Positions 35,196-43,830 of a stretch of DNA of 64,000 nt are shown here, one piece after another (the first letter of the stretch is position 1; each line of letters starts with the position of its first letter). The stretch covers positions 9,943 to 73,942 of the forward strand of contig PCXZ01000023.1 of assembly GCA_002762985.1 (NCBI GenBank), read 5' to 3'. Origin of the DNA: Candidatus Woesearchaeota archaeon CG10_big_fil_rev_8_21_14_0_10_44_13. GTDB taxonomy: Archaea; Nanobdellota; Nanobdellia; Woesearchaeales; UBA12501. Under the pieces are notes generated by a model. That model was not told the origin of the DNA. It searched no databases and saw only the letters and a list, made by a program, of their open reading frames with translations. The translations under genes were made by a program, and so were the position numbers.

Positions 35196-35990
35196 ATGGC
35201 AGGAAGAAAAAATCTTCTTTTCATGCTCTCCATCATCGCAATAGCAATCTTTTTATTTGGATGCGCAAAAACACAGGATACTGAAAGACAACAAGCAACA
35301 TCAGATGATCAACAACCCCAATACCAGCAAACACAATCAGCAGAGGTGAATGATATGGCACAAAAAAACATCGAAGGAGTCAATATGGAGTGGTTCGGCC
35401 AGTCCGGCTTCCTTCTCAAGAATGACAAGACAATATACATAGACCCATTCAAGATAAGCGGCAGCGAAAAGGCAGATATAATCCTCATAACGCATGAGCA
35501 TTCCGACCACTGCTCCATAGAGGACATAAAGAAGATCATAAAACCTGAGACTATAATTGTTACTGTGCCGGATTGCCAGAGCAAGCTTTCGGGGATGGAG
35601 ATTGCGAATGTGACTCTTGTGAAGCCCGGGAACAGGCTGAATATCAAAGGCACACTCATAGAGACAGTCCCTGCATACAACCTGAACAAGAAATTCCATC
35701 CGAAAGAGAACGAGTGGGTTGGTTATATAATCACTATCAACGGCAAAAGGATCTATCATGCGGGCGATACCGACTACATCCCTGAGATGAAGAACCTGAA
35801 GAACATAGACATCGCGATGGTGCCGGTGTCAGGGACATACGTGATGTCGCCATCAGAAGCTGCAATGGCAGTCAATGATTTCAGGCCGAAGGTCGCAATA
35901 CCGATGCATTATGGCGGGATTATCGGGACAAAAGAGGATGCAGAGAAATTCAGGAGCCTTGCGAAAGTGAATGTCGAGATAATGGGCTGA
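35196..35990 (+). CDS. Metallo-beta-lactamase-fold lipoprotein
   Basis: 264 residues. MAGRKNLLFMLSIIAIAIFLFGC is a lipoprotein-type signal with the lipobox Cys at 23, followed by a Gln/Thr-rich tether. The rest is a small metal-dependent hydrolase of the UPF0173/YtkL-like kind: MEWFGQSGFLLKNDKTIYIDPF, the metal motif THEHSDHCSIEDI near 103, HAGDTDYIPEM near 188 and IPMHYGG near 245. All zinc ligands (H-x-H-x-D-H, H, D, H) are there. It would act outside the cell, anchored to the membrane. Substrate unknown. Starts one base after the aminopeptidase stop. Confidence 0.88.
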   Translation: MAGRKNLLFMLSIIAIAIFLFGCAKTQDTERQQATSDDQQPQYQQTQSAEVNDMAQKNIEGVNMEWFGQSGFLLKNDKTIYIDPFKISGSEKADIILITHEHSDHCSIEDIKKIIKPETIIVTVPDCQSKLSGMEIANVTLVKPGNRLNIKGTLIETVPAYNLNKKFHPKENEWVGYIITINGKRIYHAGDTDYIPEMKNLKNIDIAMVPVSGTYVMSPSEAAMAVNDFRPKVAIPMHYGGIIGTKEDAEKFRSLAKVNVEIMG

Positions 35991-36057
35991 ATTCTTTTCT
36001 TGCTTTTTTTCTATTTTCCTATCTTTTCAGGATTTTCCACGTTTTTTCGCCGAAAAC

Positions 36058-36065
36058 TATTTAAA
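36058..36065 (+). promoter_or_regulatory. TATA-like box of the ECF S-component gene
   Basis: TATTTAAA centred 26-27 nt before the ATG at 36088, consistent with a leaderless start. Confidence 0.55.
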
Positions 36066-36087
36066 TAAAAGAGATAAACTAAATCTT

Positions 36088-36594
36088 ATGGAATACAATT
36101 GGAAATATTTTGAAAAATTTTCATTCGGGGTTGAGTGGAACTACAGATCGATAGCCATGCTGCTCTTCCTGGTGATGCTCCCTAATCTTCTCGGCATGAT
36201 GAATATGGGGACAATATACGGCTTCAAGATACACTTCTTCCAGATTGCGATCTTCATAGCGGCGTTGGTCTACGGACCGATGGGGGGGATGCTCTCAGGC
36301 CTTGCAGGCTCAGCCTATTCTGCTTATGCGATGTCAAACCCATACATTGTCGCAGGGAACATGATTCTTGGGTTTTTTGCAGGATTGTTTGCAAGATACG
36401 GGCTGAACACAGTGCTTGCAGTGGTCCTTGCATACATGATGCAGCTTCCGTGGCTTTTGGTAACTGATTATTACATTATGCATCTGCCTGTCGCTTTCAT
36501 AACATCATTAGTCATAGCATTGGCGACCTCAAACATGGTGTGGGCAGTTGCTGCGCATTACACAGCAAAGCCCATCGCAAGAATTCTAAAATGA
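36088..36594 (+). CDS. ECF transporter substrate-binding (S) component-like membrane protein
   Basis: 168 residues with five to six membrane spans. The stretch YGFKIHFFQIAIFIAALVYGPMGGMLSGLAGSAYSAY and the following GNMILGFFAGLFARYG are the pattern of S components and related QueT/ThiT/BioY-like vitamin transporters: a small-residue-rich helix, then G-x-h-x-G-x-x-A-x-x. Such proteins capture a vitamin or precursor and need an EcfA/EcfT module, which is not in the window. Substrate unknown. Leaderless promoter; the downstream DUF1893 gene overlaps its stop by ATGA. Confidence 0.75.
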   Translation: MEYNWKYFEKFSFGVEWNYRSIAMLLFLVMLPNLLGMMNMGTIYGFKIHFFQIAIFIAALVYGPMGGMLSGLAGSAYSAYAMSNPYIVAGNMILGFFAGLFARYGLNTVLAVVLAYMMQLPWLLVTDYYIMHLPVAFITSLVIALATSNMVWAVAAHYTAKPIARILK

Positions 36595-37025
36595 GCATTG
36601 GCAATCCAAAGCCCGACTTCAGCAGGTATTCTCTTGCATTGATAAGAAGGAACAAGATAATATTTTCATCTGACAAAGAAGGGATAAGGCCTTTGGTCGA
36701 ATGCGTCAGGGAGAATGAGGGCCAGTGCAATGAAAAAGAATGCATATTGCATGATAAGGTAGTGGGATTGGCTGCAGCGAGGCTGATTGTGCATATGGGA
36801 TGTATCTCATATGTTCACACAGACCTTTGCTCGATACCTGCAAAAGAGCTGCTGGAATCAAAAAAGATAGGGCTTGAGGCAAAGATGATTGTCGATAACA
36901 TACTCAACAAGGACAGGTCAGGCATATGCAGGATGGAACTGAAGGCCATGGAAATAAAGGACGATGAAAAATTCTTTTCAGAGCTTTCGGGGATGTTTTC
37001 AGATGCTGATATGATTATTAACTGA
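36591..37025 (+). CDS. DUF1893-like protein (cytidine-deaminase-like fold)
   Basis: 144 residues from the ATG at 36591, which overlaps the previous stop by 4 nt. SLALIRRNKIIFSSDKEGIRPLVECVREN followed by HDKVVGLAAARLIVHMGCISYVHTD matches the DUF1893 layout, where D-K-V-V-G-x-A-A-A sits in the helix equivalent to the zinc-binding helix of cytidine deaminases. The typical H/C-A-E zinc motif is absent, so deaminase activity is doubtful. Extra cysteines (NEGQCNEKECILHD) may bind metal. Coupled to the S-component gene, so the product may handle the imported compound. Confidence 0.72.
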   Translation: MSIGNPKPDFSRYSLALIRRNKIIFSSDKEGIRPLVECVRENEGQCNEKECILHDKVVGLAAARLIVHMGCISYVHTDLCSIPAKELLESKKIGLEAKMIVDNILNKDRSGICRMELKAMEIKDDEKFFSELSGMFSDADMIIN

Positions 37026-37066
37026 GCATGCCTCTGCATTTATGCCTAGGTTTTTGATTAACAAGA

Positions 37067-37074
37067 TTTATAAA
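37067..37074 (+). promoter_or_regulatory. TATA box of mscL
   Basis: TTTATAAA centred 26-27 nt before the ATG at 37097. Confidence 0.65.
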
Positions 37075-37096
37075 CCTAAATCTTTAATGAGAGGAT

Positions 37097-37504
37097 ATGG
37101 CAATAAAGATAAAAACACCGAGCAAGCTTGACATAGTGAATATGAAGCAGCTCCAGAGCATAAAAATGCCTAACGTAAACCTGAAAAATATACCTCATGT
37201 TAGGATATTGGCCGAGTTCAAGGAATTCCTGAAAGAATACAAGGTAGTCGGTCTTGCAGTCGCTTTCATCATGGGCGCAGCTGCAACAGACCTTGTCAAG
37301 AGCCTTGTCAACAATGTAGTCATGCCCTTGGTCACTCCGTTCGTTCCGGGCGCAGAATGGCAGACAGCCACACTGAAGCTCGGCCCGTTCGTGATAGGCT
37401 GGGGCGCTTTCCTTGCTGCTTTGATAAACTTCATCATACTTGCATTCGTCGTCTTCATGGTATCTAAGATGGTCCTTAAGGAAGCGAAGGTAACGAAGAA
37501 ATAG
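37097..37504 (+). CDS. mscL: Large-conductance mechanosensitive channel
   Basis: 135 residues, the usual MscL length. EFKEFLKEYKVVGLAVAFIMGAAATDLVKSLVNNVVMPLVTPFVPG is the N-terminal amphipathic helix plus TM1 with small residues lining the pore. After a short loop, FVIGWGAFLAALINFIILAFVVFMVSKMV is TM2. A basic tail follows. About 30 extra N-terminal residues (IKTPSKLDIVNMKQLQSIKM) precede the conserved part. Forms a pentameric emergency valve in hypo-osmotic shock. Single gene with its own leaderless promoter. MscL is mainly bacterial and patchy in archaea, so transfer is likely. Confidence 0.9.
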   Translation: MAIKIKTPSKLDIVNMKQLQSIKMPNVNLKNIPHVRILAEFKEFLKEYKVVGLAVAFIMGAAATDLVKSLVNNVVMPLVTPFVPGAEWQTATLKLGPFVIGWGAFLAALINFIILAFVVFMVSKMVLKEAKVTKK

Positions 37505-37532
37505 TTCTTGTGTCAGACGAGCAACCAAAAAA

Positions 37533-37540
37533 ATTATAAA
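37533..37540 (+). promoter_or_regulatory. TATA box of the MFS transporter gene
   Basis: ATTATAAA centred 26-27 nt before the ATG at 37563. Confidence 0.6.
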
Positions 37541-37562
37541 CCTGCCGGATAATCATCCTGCT

Positions 37563-38738
37563 ATGCAAAAAAAGATTCAAAAGAAGGTCCTTGGCCTGCA
37601 TAAGAACATATTTCTTCTGGGCATAGTGAGTTTTCTGACGGATGTAAGCTCTGAGATGATATTCTCTGTGTTCTCTGTGTTCTTTACGGTCATTCTTGGG
37701 GCCTCAGCAGCCTTGCTCGGTCTTGTGGAAGGGCTTGCTGATTTTTCCGCATCTTCGCTCGACTATGTTTCAGGGTTCATCTCAGACAGGACAGGCAAGA
37801 GAAAAAGATTTGCGGCAATTGGATATGTGTTTTCCACACTGGCCAAGGCCATTCTTATGTTCGCAAATTCAGTGAGTTCAGCTTCTGCATTCAGGGTCAT
37901 CGAGAGGATCGGGAAATCATTCAGGGGGCCGCCAAGGGACGCCTGGATCGCCTCCCTTTCCGATAAGAACAACAAAGGATATTATTTTGGCGTCCATAAG
38001 GCATTGGACAAGGCAGGGGCGATAATAGGGCCGTTCATCGCTTACGGGATCTTCAGGGCATATGGCGAGGCAAGAAACGCCTTCGGACTGCTGTTCTTGA
38101 TTGCCTTGGTTCCTGCAGTGCTTGCCGTAATATTAGTGATCATGCTGAAAGACAAGCCTTCCAAACCCCAGAAAAAAGAGAATATCTTCATGGCATACAA
38201 AGACCTAAGCCCTGATTTCAGGCACTATCTCTTCAGTTCGGCGATATTCTCTCTGGCCTATTTCAGCTTCGGGTTCCTGCTGCTGAAGGCATATTCTGTC
38301 GGATTCGCCATCGATGAGGTTGTCCTGCTTTACGCACTGTTCAACGTCGCTTTTGTTCTTGCCTCTGTGCCGATAGGGAAGATAGGCGACAGGATCGGAA
38401 GGTCAGCGATAATCAGTTCAGGGTATATGGTATATTTCATCATGGCCCTTGGTTTTGTCTTTGCGAAGACCAAGCTCCATGTGATCGTGATGTTCATACT
38501 GTTCGGGATATTCTACAGCATAGATGAAGGCCAGGGAAAGGCATATATTTCCGACATTGAGCAGAAGAAACGGGCGACAGCATTGGGGCTTTACAGTTTC
38601 CTGACCGGACTGATATATCTTCCTGCATCCCTCATTGCAGGCTATCTCTGGACGGTCGGGCAGGGATACACATTCGGGTTTGCGGCGCTGGTATCATTGG
38701 CTGCGCTTGTGTATTTCAGGCTTTTTCTGAGGAAGTGA
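37563..38738 (+). CDS. Major facilitator superfamily transporter
   Basis: 391 residues and about 12 membrane helices. The loop-2/3 MFS signature appears as DYVSGFISDRTGKRKRFAAIGYV near 65-85, and its second-half copy as GKIGDRIGRSAIISSGYM near 275. RIGKSFRGPPRDAWIASLSDKNNKGYYFGVHKALDKAGAIIGPFIAY is typical of the YajR/ARAJ-like drug and sugar exporter branch, where F-R-G-P-x-R-D follows helix 4. Substrate cannot be told. Single gene between mscL and AspRS with its own promoter. Confidence 0.9.
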   Translation: MQKKIQKKVLGLHKNIFLLGIVSFLTDVSSEMIFSVFSVFFTVILGASAALLGLVEGLADFSASSLDYVSGFISDRTGKRKRFAAIGYVFSTLAKAILMFANSVSSASAFRVIERIGKSFRGPPRDAWIASLSDKNNKGYYFGVHKALDKAGAIIGPFIAYGIFRAYGEARNAFGLLFLIALVPAVLAVILVIMLKDKPSKPQKKENIFMAYKDLSPDFRHYLFSSAIFSLAYFSFGFLLLKAYSVGFAIDEVVLLYALFNVAFVLASVPIGKIGDRIGRSAIISSGYMVYFIMALGFVFAKTKLHVIVMFILFGIFYSIDEGQGKAYISDIEQKKRATALGLYSFLTGLIYLPASLIAGYLWTVGQGYTFGFAALVSLAALVYFRLFLRK

Positions 38739-38794
38739 GGGAAAGATTAAGGATAACCTTGCCTGCTCGAAATACCCTAAAATCCCCCAAAATC

Positions 38795-38802
38795 TTTATA
38801 TA
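38795..38802 (+). promoter_or_regulatory. TATA box of aspS
   Basis: TTTATATA centred 26-27 nt before the ATG at 38825; no leader expected. Confidence 0.65.
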
Positions 38803-38824
38803 TGGCCTATAATCCCGTTATGCC

Positions 38825-40606
38825 ATGAAACGCACCCATACATGCGGAGAGCTCGGGAAGAAGGAAGACAAGAAAGAGGTAACCCTGCAGGGATGGGTCG
38901 ATGTGAGAAGGGACCATGGCGGCTTGATATTCATAGACCTCAGGGACAGGTATGGCATCACACAGATTGTTCTTGACCCCAAATCAAAAGGATTTGAAGG
39001 CGCTGAGCACCTGAGGAGGGAAGACTGCATACAAGTGACGGGCAAGGTGAGGTTAAGGCCTCAGGGCATGGCAAACCCGAAGATGAAGACAGGCGAGATT
39101 GAAGTATATATCTCGCAGCAGCTTGTGATACTGAACAAGGCAGAGACTCCACCGATCGAGATCGATGATAATAAGATCGCCAATGAGGAGGTCAGGATGA
39201 AATACAGGTTCCTTGATCTCAGGAGGCCAACGATGCAGCAGAGGCTTGTGCTGAGGCATAAAGTCTCACAGATCGTAAGGAATTACCTCTCATCCCACAA
39301 TTTTGTCGAGGTCGAGACCCCTTTGCTGATGAAAGCGACACCAGAGGGCGCAAGGGATTATCTTGTGCCGAGCCGTGTACATCCTGGAAAATTCTATGCG
39401 CTGCCGCAGTCACCCCAGCTTTACAAGCAGCTTCTGATGGTTGCAGGCATGGACAGGTATTTCCAGATGGCAAAATGCCTGAGGGATGAGGATCTCAGGG
39501 CAGACAGGCAGCCTGAATTCACGCAGATAGATGTTGAGATGAGCTTCATAGAGGAGAAGGATATCCAGGACATGATGGAAGGCCTGATAAAGGAATGCTT
39601 CAGTGCCATCGGGACCAATGTCAAGCTTCCTTTCCCAAGAATGAGCTATGCAGAGGCGATGGACAAGTACGGCTCTGACAAGCCTGACATCAGGTTCGGA
39701 TTAGAGCTTGTCAATGTGGCGGATATAGCCAAGAATTCAAATTTCGAGGTCTTCACAAAAGCATTGCAGTCAGGCGGCCAGGTGAAATGCATAAATGCAA
39801 AAGGCTGCGCATCATTTTCAAGGAAAGACATCGAGGAGCTCACAGAATTCGTCGCAATCTACAAGGCAAAAGGCCTTGCATGGGCGAAGGTTAATGAACA
39901 GGGCAAGCTTGAAAGCTCCATAACAAAATTCTTCCCTGAGAAAGTGCAGGCGGACCTCATGAAGAAGATGGATGCTAAGAAAGGCGACCTGCTGCTGTTT
40001 GTCGCTGACCACAAGCATTTCACCGTCAATGATGCTCTCGGGAACCTCAGGCTGAAACTGGCCGAGAAGCTTAACCTGATAAACAAGGACGAGTTCAGGT
40101 TCATATGGATCGTCGATTTCCCGCTTGTAGAGTTCGATGAGGACCTGCAGAGGCATGTCGCCGTGCATCACCCTTTCACGTCCCCTAAAGATGAGGATAT
40201 CGGCCTGCTCGACAAGGAGCCTGTAAAAGTCAGGGCAAAGGCATACGATCTCACATTGAACGGCGTAGAGATAGGCGGCGGTTCCATAAGGATACACAAG
40301 AGGGAATTGCAGGAGAAGATGTTCAGGGTCTTAGGGATAACAAAAGAGGAAGCAGAGAGGAAATTCGGATTCCTATTGGATGCTTTCAGGTACGGCGCCC
40401 CTCCTCACGGAGGCCTTGCTTTCGGATTCGACAGGCTCATAGCGATAATGGCGAAAGTGCCTGGCAATGACATAAGGGAAGTGATAGCATTCCCGAAGAA
40501 CAAGGCTGCAGAAGGCCCGATGGATGGATGCCCTTCGGATGTCCCGCCTGAGCAATTGAAGGAATTGAATATAAAATCTGATATCCCAAAGAAAGAGCAT
40601 AAATGA
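38825..40606 (+). CDS. aspS: Aspartyl-tRNA synthetase, bacterial type with GAD domain
   Basis: 593 residues, the bacterial length; archaeal AspRS is about 430-440. The N-terminal OB fold RTHTCGELGKKEDKKEVTLQGWVDVRRDHGGLIFIDLRDRYG is bacterial in sequence. Motif 2 region FQMAKCLRDEDLRADRQPEFTQIDVEMSF is followed by the GAD insertion (about 285-420, GSDKPDIRFGLELVNVADI to FTVNDALGNLRLKLAEKLNL). Motif 3 is GAPPHGGLAFGFDRLIAIMA. It charges tRNA-Asp and, if non-discriminating, also tRNA-Asn, which the GatCAB amidotransferase encoded 3 kb downstream could then amidate. A likely transfer from bacteria. Confidence 0.96.
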   Translation: MKRTHTCGELGKKEDKKEVTLQGWVDVRRDHGGLIFIDLRDRYGITQIVLDPKSKGFEGAEHLRREDCIQVTGKVRLRPQGMANPKMKTGEIEVYISQQLVILNKAETPPIEIDDNKIANEEVRMKYRFLDLRRPTMQQRLVLRHKVSQIVRNYLSSHNFVEVETPLLMKATPEGARDYLVPSRVHPGKFYALPQSPQLYKQLLMVAGMDRYFQMAKCLRDEDLRADRQPEFTQIDVEMSFIEEKDIQDMMEGLIKECFSAIGTNVKLPFPRMSYAEAMDKYGSDKPDIRFGLELVNVADIAKNSNFEVFTKALQSGGQVKCINAKGCASFSRKDIEELTEFVAIYKAKGLAWAKVNEQGKLESSITKFFPEKVQADLMKKMDAKKGDLLLFVADHKHFTVNDALGNLRLKLAEKLNLINKDEFRFIWIVDFPLVEFDEDLQRHVAVHHPFTSPKDEDIGLLDKEPVKVRAKAYDLTLNGVEIGGGSIRIHKRELQEKMFRVLGITKEEAERKFGFLLDAFRYGAPPHGGLAFGFDRLIAIMAKVPGNDIREVIAFPKNKAAEGPMDGCPSDVPPEQLKELNIKSDIPKKEHK

Positions 40607-40644
40607 GATGTTTATGCCCAAGCATTTTCTAAAATGGCTCTAAA

Positions 40645-41295
40645 ATGACAAAACTAATCGTCTTCGATCTCGACGGCACAATAATCGATGACATAGAGAG
40701 TTTCTGGGCCTATGCCTGCAATGATTTCGGCTGCGATATCATGAGGAAGAAACAGGGAAATGAAAAGTATCTCAAGAACCTCATAACATATGATGAATGG
40801 GTCGAGCATGATATTGCCCTCTGGAAAGAGAAGAAGGCAGTGAAGGATGATTTTCTTAGGTCTATGAAAAAACTCAGGCTGATGAAAGGTACAATCGAGA
40901 CCATCAAAACGCTCAAGAAACGGGGGTTCAAGATAGGGATGATCTCTGACAGCCTTGACATAGCCCTCGAAGCCCTCATTCCGGACTACAAGGAGCTTTT
41001 TGACGAAGTGATGATAAACAGGATCTTCTTCGGCAATGACGGAAGGATTTCAGGATGGGACTCCACAGAATATGGAATGGAAAAAAAGGCAGATGGCCTT
41101 AAGAAGATGGCCGAAAGAGAGAAAATAGGCCTTAAGGACTGCATTTTTGTCGGCGACGGCTTTAACGATGTTCATGCAGTTAAGCTTGCGGGCATGGGCA
41201 TATCCTTCAACAGCCATTCTGAAGAGCTGGACAAGGCTGCTGACGTCATAATCAAAAAGAAGGATTTGAGGGAAATACTTAAATACATAAGCTGA
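40645..41295 (+). CDS. HAD phosphatase, phosphoserine-phosphatase-like
   Basis: 216 residues. Motif 1 FDLDGTIIDDIESFWAYAC, motif 2 GMISDSLDIALE near 100, and motif 4 FVGDGFNDVHAVKLAGMGISF near 172-192 are complete, with the catalytic Asp pair D-L-D at 8-10. The C1 cap and the GDG-x-N-D ending resemble SerB and archaeal HAD-IB phosphatases. Substrate unknown; phosphoserine or another small phosphomonoester is plausible. Lies 38 nt after aspS and 12 nt before a DMT transporter gene, all in one direction. Confidence 0.86.
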   Translation: MTKLIVFDLDGTIIDDIESFWAYACNDFGCDIMRKKQGNEKYLKNLITYDEWVEHDIALWKEKKAVKDDFLRSMKKLRLMKGTIETIKTLKKRGFKIGMISDSLDIALEALIPDYKELFDEVMINRIFFGNDGRISGWDSTEYGMEKKADGLKKMAEREKIGLKDCIFVGDGFNDVHAVKLAGMGISFNSHSEELDKAADVIIKKKDLREILKYIS

Positions 41296-41307
41296 ATATG
41301 CTTTCTT

Positions 41308-42180
41308 ATGGCATTGACAACCGGGATAATCTTCGGACTGCTCGTAATGTTCTTCTGGGGAATATCCAAAGTGATAATAAATCCCGCGATAAAGAGGATC
41401 GGGCCCTGCTATGCTCTTTTTTATGAGCAGGTATTTGTTGTCCTGCCCCTCATCATATTCTCTTTGTTCTACACTAAGATGTATATTCCTTCGCAGGGAA
41501 CCATGATAAGGATAACCATCGCCGTCATTGCAGGCGCAATACCCATATACTTCTATTTCAAGGCGATGGAGATAGGCAAGGTCTCATTGGTTACGCCCAT
41601 AGCCAACTCAGCATCCATAATCACGGTGTTTTTATCCTATCTCCTGTATAAGGAAGTGCTGGCGACCCCGCAGATCGCCGCAGTCATGCTGCTCATAGCA
41701 GGAGTGTTGCTGATCTCTTTCAGATACTCGGAATTGAAGAGACTGAAATTCTCGAGAACAACGATTCCAGGAGCAAAATTCGCTTTCATAACCATGGTTG
41801 GGTGGGGCATCTATTTTTTCCTGATAAAACCCATCATATTGGAGATAGGGCCTTTGCTTTCTGCAGTCTATCTTGAGACAGGCATATTCCTTATTATATC
41901 GCTTGCTTTCATATTCAAGTCCATGAAAAGCAGGTCCATCGAAGGGTTTAATGGTGTCGGCATTTATGTTTTCTTTGGAGGCCTTACTACCGCAGCAGGC
42001 TCCCTGTTCTTCAATCTTGCAGTTGAGAAATCTGCAGTCTCACTGATATACCCTCTTGCGAACAGCTCGCTCCTCATCACAGCGATAGCCTCATATATCT
42101 TCCTTAAGGAAAGGATAGAGCTGAACCAGAAGATAGCAATATTTTTGATACTTCTCGGGATAATATTGATCTCTGTATAA
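41308..42180 (+). CDS. EamA/DMT-family transporter
   Basis: 290 residues with ten membrane helices in two EamA repeats. GIIFGLLVMFFWGISKVIINPAIKRIGPCYALFYE opens repeat one and KFAFITMVGWGIYFFLIKPIILEIGPLLSAVY opens repeat two; each ends in the P-I-A/L-A-N-S ... L-Y-K-E or L-K-E-R signature (PIANSASIITVFLSYLLYKE, PLANSSLLITAIASYIFLKE). Such proteins export or exchange small metabolites. Substrate unknown. Likely co-transcribed with the HAD phosphatase upstream. Confidence 0.9.
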   Translation: MALTTGIIFGLLVMFFWGISKVIINPAIKRIGPCYALFYEQVFVVLPLIIFSLFYTKMYIPSQGTMIRITIAVIAGAIPIYFYFKAMEIGKVSLVTPIANSASIITVFLSYLLYKEVLATPQIAAVMLLIAGVLLISFRYSELKRLKFSRTTIPGAKFAFITMVGWGIYFFLIKPIILEIGPLLSAVYLETGIFLIISLAFIFKSMKSRSIEGFNGVGIYVFFGGLTTAAGSLFFNLAVEKSAVSLIYPLANSSLLITAIASYIFLKERIELNQKIAIFLILLGIILISV

Positions 42181-42247
42181 ATCATATCTCTGCATGGATC
42201 ATGTATGAACTGCTGTTTTTATTGAGGGATGGCGCACGGTTTAGGAT

Positions 42248-42255
42248 ATATTTAA
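42248..42255 (+). promoter_or_regulatory. TATA-like box that decides the SW10 start
   Basis: ATATTTAA lies about 30 nt before the ATG at 42281 but only about 8 nt before an in-frame ATG at 42260. With the spacing seen at the other promoters, transcription would begin close to 42281, so the upstream ATG would not be in the mRNA. Confidence 0.5.
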
Positions 42256-42280
42256 AAACATGGCCTGTTTCATATCCTTC

Positions 42281-43780
42281 ATGGGTGGCGAAATAACCGG
42301 AAGGATAAAGGGCACAGAATGGAAGAAATGGGGCTCAAGGAGGGTTTCATTGAGGCTTGCAGAGCACTGGGCATTATGCACATTGCGCTTCCCGAAATTC
42401 TTCAAGATGAGATTCCCTGAACACCTGTTCCTTATCGAAAATGATGTCTGCCACGGCTATCTTGAAAAGAAACAGCTCGATGTATGCCTGAACGACCTAC
42501 TGAAGGGGATTTACAGGTCATCCTTCACTGAATTTTATGAGAAAAAGGCCAACATAATCTTCAGTAGATTCCTCGCTTTCTGCAAAAAAATACCAAAACT
42601 TCCGCTGAAAAGGACGAGAAAGGAGGATCTTCTCATCCTGTATGACAAGTTCATTGAAGAAGAGGACAATTTCACGAATTTTGCCTGGGTCGTATTCATA
42701 CTGGATGATTTCATCTCAAAAAAGCTCGAGGAGAAGCTGAAGATATTCCTGAAAGAGAAACGACAGGAGGACAGGCTGCAGGATTACCTTAACATAATAC
42801 TTTCGCCTGAGAAGAAATCTGCTGTTTTCCTCCAGACGATAGACGTGCTGAAAATCGCCGATAAAATCAAGAACAAGAGGATAAGCGGCGCCCAGATAGG
42901 CAAAGAGATGGAGAGGATGGAAAAGAAGTACGGTTATTTCAATGTCTATAATCTCGATGAGAGCCCCTTGTCAAGGGATTATTTCCGCAGCGAGATAAAA
43001 AAGATGCTTTCTGACAGGGTTTTTGAGCCTAAAAAGGAGATTGCAAGGATAAATGCCCGGTTTGAAGCGAATAGGAAGGAATATTCAAAGCTTTCAAGGC
43101 TCTTCAAGAAGGACCGCAAGCTGTCCATCCTCGCAGAGTCCTGCCATAAAATATCTTATTACAGGGACCGCAGGAATGATATAAGGAGAGAGGGATATTA
43201 TAGCATAAGCAGATTATATGCCGAGATTGCAGCGTGCGCAAAAACAGACCTGACATCCCTAATATATATGAATAGGGATGAGATAAGGGAGACATTGAAG
43301 AAAGGAAAACCGGCAGTAAGCAGGGGGGCGATCGAGAAAAGGAAAGAATATTCCTGCGCAGCACTGATCAACGGGAAGATGGAATACATCTTCGACCCAG
43401 TCATTGTTTCCGGCCTGATTGAATCCATAAACCCCAAGATAGAGATAGACGAATTCAAAGGCCTGGCCGCAAGCCCCGGCAAGATCACCGGCAGGGTGAA
43501 AGTGATATTCAACACGCAGAAAGATGCTTCAAAACTTGGCCAGGGCGATATACTTGTCACATCCATGACTAACCTTGATTTCGTGCCTTTGATGTCAAGG
43601 GCATCTGCAATAGTCACAGATGAAGGCGGCCTTCTGTGCCATGCGGCGATTGTCTCAAGAGAGATGAAGAAGCCCTGCATTGTCGGGACAGCGATAGCGA
43701 CAAAAGCCCTTAAGGATAATGATCTGGTCGAAGTGAATGCCAATCATGGCTTTGTTAAGATGATAAAACGCGCCCAATAG
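42281..43780 (+). CDS. SW10: stand-alone phosphohistidine-swivel protein
   Basis: 499 residues from the ATG at 42281 (506 from 42260). The swivel domain has FKGLAASPGKITGRVKVIF, which keeps the classical A-S-P-G of PEP synthases, then [32 protein letters not shown] with His 454 and NDLVEVNANHG. The helical half has YGYFNVYNLDESPL instead of the N-N-Y motif, and a strong Arg helix YYRDRRNDIRREG near 290 followed by YMNRDEI, the member most like the R-E-D-R-R helix of rifampin-phosphotransferase-like enzymes. Third swivel locus, a single gene with its own promoter between a DMT transporter and gatC. Confidence 0.85.
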   Translation: MGGEITGRIKGTEWKKWGSRRVSLRLAEHWALCTLRFPKFFKMRFPEHLFLIENDVCHGYLEKKQLDVCLNDLLKGIYRSSFTEFYEKKANIIFSRFLAFCKKIPKLPLKRTRKEDLLILYDKFIEEEDNFTNFAWVVFILDDFISKKLEEKLKIFLKEKRQEDRLQDYLNIILSPEKKSAVFLQTIDVLKIADKIKNKRISGAQIGKEMERMEKKYGYFNVYNLDESPLSRDYFRSEIKKMLSDRVFEPKKEIARINARFEANRKEYSKLSRLFKKDRKLSILAESCHKISYYRDRRNDIRREGYYSISRLYAEIAACAKTDLTSLIYMNRDEIRETLKKGKPAVSRGAIEKRKEYSCAALINGKMEYIFDPVIVSGLIESINPKIEIDEFKGLAASPGKITGRVKVIFNTQKDASKLGQGDILVTSMTNLDFVPLMSRASAIVTDEGGLLCHAAIVSREMKKPCIVGTAIATKALKDNDLVEVNANHGFVKMIKRAQ

Positions 43781-43800
43781 CATTTATTAAGACCATAAAC

Positions 43801-43808
43801 TATATAAA
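43801..43808 (+). promoter_or_regulatory. TATA box of the gatC-PHP-gatA-gatB operon
   Basis: TATATAAA centred 26-27 nt before the gatC ATG at 43831. Confidence 0.65.
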
Positions 43809-43830
43809 ACAACTATATTTCTAAAGCCCT

